Part shown: one piece after another, positions 5,983 to 10,326 of the stretch | Layout of the letters: each line of letters starts with the position of its first letter | How positions within the stretch are numbered: position 1 is the first letter of the stretch | Assembly (NCBI GenBank): GCA_946530565.1 | Contig: CAMNAE010000034.1 | Span: forward strand, 1 to 10,326 | Reading direction: 5' to 3' | DNA length: 10,326 nucleotides | From: an uncultured Oscillibacter sp. | Lineage (GTDB): Bacteria; Bacillota; Clostridia; Oscillospirales; Oscillospiraceae | The notes under the pieces: generated by a model | Seen by the model: the letters and a program-made list of their open reading frames with translations, nothing else | Database searches by the model: none | What the model was told of the DNA's origin: nothing | Program-made: the position numbers and the translations under genes

Positions 5983-6697
5983 AGTTCTCGAGACCTTCGG
6001 CCTCACCAAGCGCTTCGGCGGATTGACCGCCGTGGATCACCTCGATCTATATGTCACCGAGGGCGAGGCCGTCGGCCTGATCGGCCCGAACGGCGCCGGC
6101 AAAACGACCGCCTTCAACATGATCTCCGGCGCCTACAAGCCCTCCGAGGGCAAGGTCGTCTTCCTCGGCGAGGATATCTCCGGCCTTCCGGCCCCCGAGG
6201 TCTGCAAAAAGGGCATCGGCCGCACCTTCCAGGTCGTGCGCCCCTTCGGCGGCCTCACCGTGCTTGAAAATGTGATGGTGGGCGGCTTCGTCCACACGAA
6301 CAAGACCGCCGAGTCGCGCAGGATCGCCGAGGAGGTGCTCCGCACCGTCGGCATGGACAAGATCGCGAACCGCCGCGCCAAGGACCTCACGCTCCCGCAG
6401 CGCAAACGTCTCGAGATCGCCAAGGCCCTTGCGACGCACCCGAAGCTGCTGCTGCTCGACGAGGTGCTTGCGGGACTCAACCCGACCGAGATCGAAGAGG
6501 CCGTCGGCCTCATCCGGCAGATCAACGCGACGGGCATCAGCGTTCTCATGATCGAGCACGTGCTCCAGGCGACGATGGCGATCTGCTCGCGCATCTACGT
6601 GCTCGACTACGGCAAACCCATTGCCACCGGGACCCCGCACGAGGTCACCAGCAATCCGGACGTCATCAAGGCGTATTTGGGGGATGACTATGAGTAA
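5972..6697 (+). CDS. livG: HAAT-family ABC transporter ATP-binding protein, LivG type
   Basis: Encodes a 241-residue cytoplasmic ATPase, one of two that power the importer. Walker A is GPNGAGKT (38-45), the Q-loop is in GRTFQVVRPF (Gln87), Walker B is LLLLDE (159-164), the D-loop is AGLNPTE (167-173) and the H-loop His is His196 in MIEHVLQ. The ABC signature, usually LSxGQ, here reads LTLPQRKRLEIAKAL, so the helical-domain motif is noncanonical. I believe a LivG subgroup has similar LTLxxRKRLE sequences with DEV rather than DEP after Walker B, so this is unlikely to mean loss of function. The start is the ATG at 5972, which overlaps the LivM stop by 11 bp and has GAGGGTGAG upstream; longer in-frame starts lie inside livM and add non-family sequence. 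The livF start overlaps its end by 8 bp. Confidence 0.94.
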   Translation: MANKVLETFGLTKRFGGLTAVDHLDLYVTEGEAVGLIGPNGAGKTTAFNMISGAYKPSEGKVVFLGEDISGLPAPEVCKKGIGRTFQVVRPFGGLTVLENVMVGGFVHTNKTAESRRIAEEVLRTVGMDKIANRRAKDLTLPQRKRLEIAKALATHPKLLLLDEVLAGLNPTEIEEAVGLIRQINATGISVLMIEHVLQATMAICSRIYVLDYGKPIATGTPHEVTSNPDVIKAYLGDDYE

Positions 6698-7406
6698 TCA
6701 TTTGCTTGAAATCAAGGGCGTCCACTCCGGATACGGCGATGTCAAGGTGCTGCATGACATCAACCTCTATGTGGAGGAGGGCGAGATCCTCAGCGTCGTC
6801 GGCGCGAACGGCGCCGGCAAGACCACTTTGATGCGCACGATCTCAGGGCAGCTCCCGGTCACCGCGGGCGAGATATTGCTCCACGGCACGCCCGTGCAGC
6901 ACCTCCCCGCCCACAAGATCGCGGCCGAGGGCATCATCCAGGTGCCTGAGGGCAGAAGGCTCTTCCCCTATATGACCGTGCACGAGAACCTTTTGATCGG
7001 CAGCACGATGAAGCATGTGCGCGCCGACCGGCAGAAGAACCTTGAGTATATCTACAACCTGCTGCCGCGCCTGAAAGAGCGCGAGACGCAGATGGCGAAC
7101 ACGCTCTCCGGCGGCGAGCAGCAGATGCTCGCGATCGGCCGCGCGCTCATGGAGAACCCGAAGATCCTGATGCTCGACGAGCCCTCGCTCGGCCTCTCGC
7201 CGCTGCTGGTGGGCACGGTGTTCGACCTCATCAAAACGATCTCGGCCGCCGGCACGACCGTGCTTTTGGTGGAGCAGAACGTCAAGCAGGCGCTCAAGAT
7301 CAGCCAGCGCACCTATGTTCTGGAAAACGGCGTCGTCGCGATGGAGGGCCCGTCTTCCGAGCTCATCGACGATCCCTACGTGAAAAAGGCCTTCCTCGGC
7401 CTGTGA
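6690..7406 (+). CDS. livF: HAAT-family ABC transporter ATP-binding protein, LivF type
   Basis: Encodes a 238-residue ATPase, partner of the LivG-type subunit. Walker A is GANGAGKT (38-45), the Q-loop region is IIQVPEGRRLF (82-92), the canonical signature is LSGGEQQMLAIGRAL (139-153) and Walker B is ILMLDE (159-164). The switch position is Gln196 in LVEQN instead of His, which is normal for LivF. Length fits the family (about 235). The ATG at 6690 is chosen over that at 6684 because GGGGG (6679-6683) is well spaced only from 6690. It overlaps livG by 8 bp, and the next gene starts 16 nt after its stop, so the operon is tightly packed. Confidence 0.95.
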   Translation: MSNHLLEIKGVHSGYGDVKVLHDINLYVEEGEILSVVGANGAGKTTLMRTISGQLPVTAGEILLHGTPVQHLPAHKIAAEGIIQVPEGRRLFPYMTVHENLLIGSTMKHVRADRQKNLEYIYNLLPRLKERETQMANTLSGGEQQMLAIGRALMENPKILMLDEPSLGLSPLLVGTVFDLIKTISAAGTTVLLVEQNVKQALKISQRTYVLENGVVAMEGPSSELIDDPYVKKAFLGL

Positions 7407-7422
7407 TTGGAGGCAATTGATT

Positions 7423-7842
7423 ATGGACTACAGCAAGAAAATCAAGCACTGGGACGACATCCACGTCGGCGACGTGGAGACCTTTACCAAGACCATGACC
7501 TCGACAGACGTGGTGCTCTGGGTCGGCCTGACCGGCGATATGAACCCTGTCCACATCGACCACGAGTACGCCGCGACGACCCGCTTCAAGGACGTGATCG
7601 TCCCCGGCCTCATGGTCGCGGGTCTCATCTCCACGGTCATGACCCAGTCCACCTTCGGCAATGTCTATTCCGGCCAGACGCTCAAGTTCTTAAAGCCCGT
7701 CTACGTCGGCGACACGATCACGGCTGTCGCGACCGTCATCGACAAGCTCGAAGAGAAGCACCGCGCGGTCATCAAGACCGAGTGCTACAACCAGCGCGAC
7801 GAGCTGGTCATCGTCGGCGAGGGCCAGGAATACATCATGTGA
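7423..7842 (+). CDS. MaoC-like (R)-specific enoyl-CoA hydratase / 3-hydroxyacyl-CoA dehydratase
   Basis: Encodes a 139-residue single hot-dog-fold protein. The hydratase-2 motif is clear: SSTDVV-like entry at 27-32, then GLTGDMNPVHIDHEYA (35-50) with the catalytic Asp39 and His44, then RFKDVIVPGLMVAGLIS (54-70). PhaJ, a well-studied relative, uses the corresponding Asp and His to interconvert trans-2-enoyl-CoA and (R)-3-hydroxyacyl-CoA. The length equals short PhaJ-like proteins. Its position after a complete ABC importer and before a CoA-transferase suggests it acts on the CoA ester of the imported acid. GGAGG lies 9 nt before the ATG; a TTG two codons upstream (7417) is a worse start. The exact acyl chain is unknown. 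Confidence 0.88.
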   Translation: MDYSKKIKHWDDIHVGDVETFTKTMTSTDVVLWVGLTGDMNPVHIDHEYAATTRFKDVIVPGLMVAGLISTVMTQSTFGNVYSGQTLKFLKPVYVGDTITAVATVIDKLEEKHRAVIKTECYNQRDELVIVGEGQEYIM

Positions 7843-7863
7843 GGTCGGGAGGCTGACAGAAAC

Positions 7864-9420
7864 ATGAGTGTCAAAGTAATCACTGCCGCCGAGGCGGCGG
7901 CGATGATCCAGAGCAACAAGACCGTCTGCTCCCAGGGCATGGGCGGCAACGACGTGGCTGAGGAGCTGATGCTCGCGATCGAGGAGCGCTTCCTCAAAGA
8001 GCACCAGCCGGAGCACCTGAGCTGGATGCACTCCTCCGGCCAGGGCGATCACGACTCCCGCGGCCTCAACCACATCGGCCACGAGGGCCTGCTCGACTGG
8101 ATCGTGGGCGGACACTTCGCCCCGGCACCGCGCGTGCAGGAGCTCATCATCAACAACAAGTGCCAGGCCTACAACCTGCCCCAGGGCGTCATTTCGCACA
8201 TGTTCCGCGACATCGCGGCCAAGCGCCCCACGATCACGCGGATCGGCCTTGAGACCTTCGTCGACCCTCGGCTTGAGGGCGGCAAGCTCAACAGTGTCAC
8301 GACCGAGGACTTCGCGGTCCCCGTGACGATCGACGGTGAGGAGTATCTCCACTACCGGCACTTAAGAAAGCCCGACTACTGCCTGCTGCGCGGCACCTAT
8401 GCCGACGAGCGCGGCAATATCTCGCTGGAGGAAGAGGTCGCCTATTTCGAGGCGCTCCAGGCCGCGCAGGCCACCAAGAACAACGGCGGCATCGTCTTCG
8501 TGCAGGTGAAGAAGGTCGTGCCCTACGGCTCGATCAACGTGCGCAACGTCCACATCCCCGGCACGCTCGTCGACTACGTCGTGCCCGTGAGCGATCTTCA
8601 CAACCACATGATGACCTTTGACGAGGACTTCAACCCCGCCTACTGCGGCAACTGCCGCGTCGTCATCTCGACGGACTCCAAGCCCCTCAAGCTCGACGCG
8701 AAGAAGATCATCGCCCGCCGCGGCGCGATGGAGCTCATGGAGGATTCCGTGATCAACCTCGGCATCGGCGTGCCCGAGTATGTGGGCATGGTCGCCGAGG
8801 AAGAGGGCCTGCGCGGCCGGCTCACCCTTTCGATCGAGTCCGGCCCCGTGGGCGGCGTGCCGATCTCCGGCCGCGGCTTCGGCGGCTCGCTGAACCCCGA
8901 CTGCATCCTCGATCAGTCCACGCAGTTCGACTCCTACGACGGCGGCGGGCTCGACCTCGCCTACCTGGGCCTTGCCGAGGCCGACCGCGACGGCAATGTC
9001 AACGTCTCGAAGTTCGGTCCCAAGATCGCGGGCTGCGGCGGCTTCATCAACATCACGCAGACGACGAATCGCGTCATCTACTGCGGCACGATGACGACCG
9101 GCGGCCTGAAGGTCGCCGCCGCCGACGGCAAGCTCACGATCACCCAGGAGGGCAGCGTCAAAAAGCTCGTCGACCACGTGCAGCAGGTCACCTTCTCGGG
9201 AAGCTTTGCCAACCGCACAGGTCAGAAGGTGCTCTACATCACCGAGCGCGCGGTCTTTGAGCTCCGCAAGGAGGGCATGACCCTCATCGAGATCGCACCG
9301 GGCATCGACCTTCAGAAAGACGTGCTCGACCAGATGGGCTTCCAGCCGCAGATCGCGCCGGATCTCAAGGAAATGGACGCGCGCATCTTCCGCGACGAGC
9401 CCATGGGCCTGCACTGGTGA
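7864..9420 (+). CDS. Family I acyl-CoA:carboxylate CoA-transferase, propionate CoA-transferase (Pct)/YdiF type
   Basis: Encodes 518 residues with the two halves of a family I CoA-transferase fused in one chain, the usual size for Pct and YdiF. The N-terminal half begins VKVITAAEAAAMIQSNKTVC. The C-terminal half has the GIGVP motif (300-304), the region SIESGPVGGVPISG with the probable catalytic Glu325, then DSYDGGGLDLAYLGLAEAD and FGPKIAGCGGFINITQT. These last segments closely resemble propionate CoA-transferases. The enzyme would move CoA from acetyl-CoA or another donor to a short carboxylic acid through a glutamyl-CoA intermediate, without using ATP. The active-site segment reads ESG where AtoA-type enzymes have ENG. 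It is the last gene of the operon, 21 nt after the MaoC gene, with GGGAGG 11 nt before the ATG, and a terminator follows. Substrate range cannot be read from the sequence. Confidence 0.93.
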   Translation: MSVKVITAAEAAAMIQSNKTVCSQGMGGNDVAEELMLAIEERFLKEHQPEHLSWMHSSGQGDHDSRGLNHIGHEGLLDWIVGGHFAPAPRVQELIINNKCQAYNLPQGVISHMFRDIAAKRPTITRIGLETFVDPRLEGGKLNSVTTEDFAVPVTIDGEEYLHYRHLRKPDYCLLRGTYADERGNISLEEEVAYFEALQAAQATKNNGGIVFVQVKKVVPYGSINVRNVHIPGTLVDYVVPVSDLHNHMMTFDEDFNPAYCGNCRVVISTDSKPLKLDAKKIIARRGAMELMEDSVINLGIGVPEYVGMVAEEEGLRGRLTLSIESGPVGGVPISGRGFGGSLNPDCILDQSTQFDSYDGGGLDLAYLGLAEADRDGNVNVSKFGPKIAGCGGFINITQTTNRVIYCGTMTTGGLKVAAADGKLTITQEGSVKKLVDHVQQVTFSGSFANRTGQKVLYITERAVFELRKEGMTLIEIAPGIDLQKDVLDQMGFQPQIAPDLKEMDARIFRDEPMGLHW

Positions 9421-9471
9421 GAAAAGGCTATCCCCGCACAGATCCGCTTGTGTCATTCCTCTTTTTATACG

Positions 9472-9520
9472 GCATCGCCGCCCTGCTGACGACCAGGCAG
9501 GGCGGCGATGCTGTTTTATC
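9472..9520 (+). terminator. Rho-independent terminator of the transport/CoA operon
   Basis: GCATCGCCGCCCTGC (9472-9486) and its exact complement (9497-9511) form a 15-bp GC-rich stem with a 10-nt loop, followed by TGTTTTAT. It lies 51 nt after the CoA-transferase stop. The opposite-strand gene ends at 9526 and could also use the stem, but on that strand no U-run follows it. Confidence 0.88.
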
Positions 9521-9525
9521 TGCGG

Positions 9526-10326
9526 TCAGATCCTGCCCGAGAGCACACGGCAGAACTTTTCAAAATCGATCTGGCCGTGGTGTTCAAACGTGATTCCCGT
9601 CATAAACGCGGTAACCTCATCCTCAAATAACGGAACCACTTCCCATTCTTTTCGAAAATCCCATATTCCCTCATATGTCGAGGATCTGGGCAGGATGACG
9701 TCGTACATGGATTTCTTGATGCTCTTCAGGTCTGCGATCGTCGTCTCCATGATCGGCTTTTTGCAGCGCAGGCACAGTCCGCCCGAAGATGTCTCCTCCG
9801 TTTGAATCGTCTCAGCATCGATCGTGCGCACCCCGAACGTTCGCGTCCCCGGGGAGATCACGTTTCCCCAGCCGAATTCCGGGAAAAACAGACTCCTGGC
9901 AATACCGCGGTACGGTAATTTGGCTGCAGGGCCTTCTTCCGGGTAGCGGCCAAAGTATCTTGTATAACACTCGGCATGCGGATTCAGTTCCACATATGCA
10001 TTGACATTTCGAAATGTCTTCTGCAATTCCAGGCAGAATTCCAAGAATAACTCTGCAGTCTGATTTACCTGATCTTCAAGGCAATAGATTGGGATCCCTA
10101 TATGGTATTCTCCATGATACAGAGGATCGTCAAAGCCCTGCGGCAGATCTTTCTCACACAAGAGCAAGTAATTATCCCCATAAGACTCAGGCTCACCCAA
10201 GCCCATTGGTGAATTTTCCCCCCCTCCTCCTACGTCAGGACCCACGGACTCTGCAAGATACTTCTTTCCTTCAAGCTCAAACAGTTTAAGTGCACTGTCT
10301 TTTTCCTGTTCCGGAATCCAGATAGT
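9526..10326 (-). CDS. Unrecognised protein, 5' end cut off by the window edge
   Basis: The frame stays open from the stop at 9526 through the right edge of the window, so at least 267 residues are encoded and the true start is outside. A GTG at 10245 is unlikely to be the start. Upstream of it the frame continues with coding-like sequence (EQEKDSALKLFELEGKKYL), and the GTG has no convincing ribosome site. Visible features are a Gly-rich turn (GPDVGGGGEN), a CxxC pair in GGLCLRCKKPI (one possible metal-binding half) and aromatic-rich stretches. There is no signal peptide or membrane segment in the visible part. It is clearly lower in GC (about 40-42% in sampled 60-base rows against about 60% in the operon), which hints at separate ancestry, as often seen for immunity-like or accessory genes. 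I do not recognise the family and assign no function. It converges with the operon across the terminator. Confidence 0.75.
   Translation of the reverse strand, partial: TIWIPEQEKDSALKLFELEGKKYLAESVGPDVGGGGENSPMGLGEPESYGDNYLLLCEKDLPQGFDDPLYHGEYHIGIPIYCLEDQVNQTAELFLEFCLELQKTFRNVNAYVELNPHAECYTRYFGRYPEEGPAAKLPYRGIARSLFFPEFGWGNVISPGTRTFGVRTIDAETIQTEETSSGGLCLRCKKPIMETTIADLKSIKKSMYDVILPRSSTYEGIWDFRKEWEVVPLFEDEVTAFMTGITFEHHGQIDFEKFCRVLSGRI

Noticed and set aside
4026..6009. Two long minus-strand open frames opposite livH and livM
   Set aside because: Translations are rich in Asp/Glu/Arg/His and lack hydrophobic or domain structure, a common artefact opposite membrane-protein genes at high GC.
8362..9456. 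Long minus-strand open frame opposite the CoA-transferase
   Set aside because: Shadow of the CoA-transferase gene, with biased composition, no ribosome site and no family features.
9526..10245. Complete 239-residue gene starting at GTG 10245
   Set aside because: The frame continues open with coding-like sequence to the window edge, so the gene is partial and the GTG is probably an internal valine.
1..10326. CRISPR array, tRNA/rRNA, insertion sequence or prophage features
   Set aside because: Looked for direct repeats with spacers, structural RNA signatures and transposase/integrase motifs on both strands and saw none.

Overview
The window looks like a piece of a GC-rich anaerobic Firmicute chromosome, plausibly a gut Oscillospiraceae of the Flavonifractor/Intestinimonas/Oscillibacter sort. 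This is inferred from three things: a long-form HPF, strong AGGAGG-type ribosome sites with high-GC codon use, and a PAS-type sigma-54 activator beside an acyl-CoA/transport operon. No marker gene here fixes the taxon.

Layout. On the minus strand at the left are hpf (16-564, long-form ribosome hibernation factor) and, upstream of it, a PAS/AAA+/HTH sigma-54 activator (710-2170). Each has a readable sigma-70-type promoter. A 403-bp divergent control region (2171-2573) follows. It holds the activator's own promoter, a 10-bp palindrome, two tandem 18-bp dyads of the form TTATGCA-N4-TGCATAA spaced 20 bp apart, a near-perfect -24/-12 sigma-54 promoter, and a 113-nt leader with two hairpins. Rightward from it runs a seven-gene operon: substrate-binding lipoprotein (2574-3908), LivH-type permease (4023-4901), LivM-type permease (4915-5982), LivG-type ATPase (5972-6697), LivF-type ATPase (6690-7406), a MaoC/(R)-hydratase (7423-7842) and a Pct/YdiF-type CoA-transferase (7864-9420). 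It ends in a strong rho-independent terminator (9472-9520). Past the terminator, on the minus strand, is an unrecognised gene of visibly lower GC (9526 to beyond 10326). It is cut by the window edge and its true start is not in the window.

How the parts fit. The divergent activator probably senses a signal through its PAS domain, binds the tandem dyads and drives the operon from the sigma-54 promoter. The operon encodes a complete branched-chain-amino-acid-type (HAAT) ABC importer. Downstream of it are an enzyme that can put CoA on a carboxylic acid and one that can hydrate or dehydrate the resulting (R)-3-hydroxyacyl/enoyl-CoA. The simplest reading is an import-activate-dehydrate module for a small carboxylic acid, for example (R)-3-hydroxybutyrate or a related hydroxy or unsaturated acid, rather than a housekeeping leucine transporter. 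The substrate cannot be read from the sequence. An extragenic 13-bp hairpin between the binding protein and the first permease probably sets their expression ratio.
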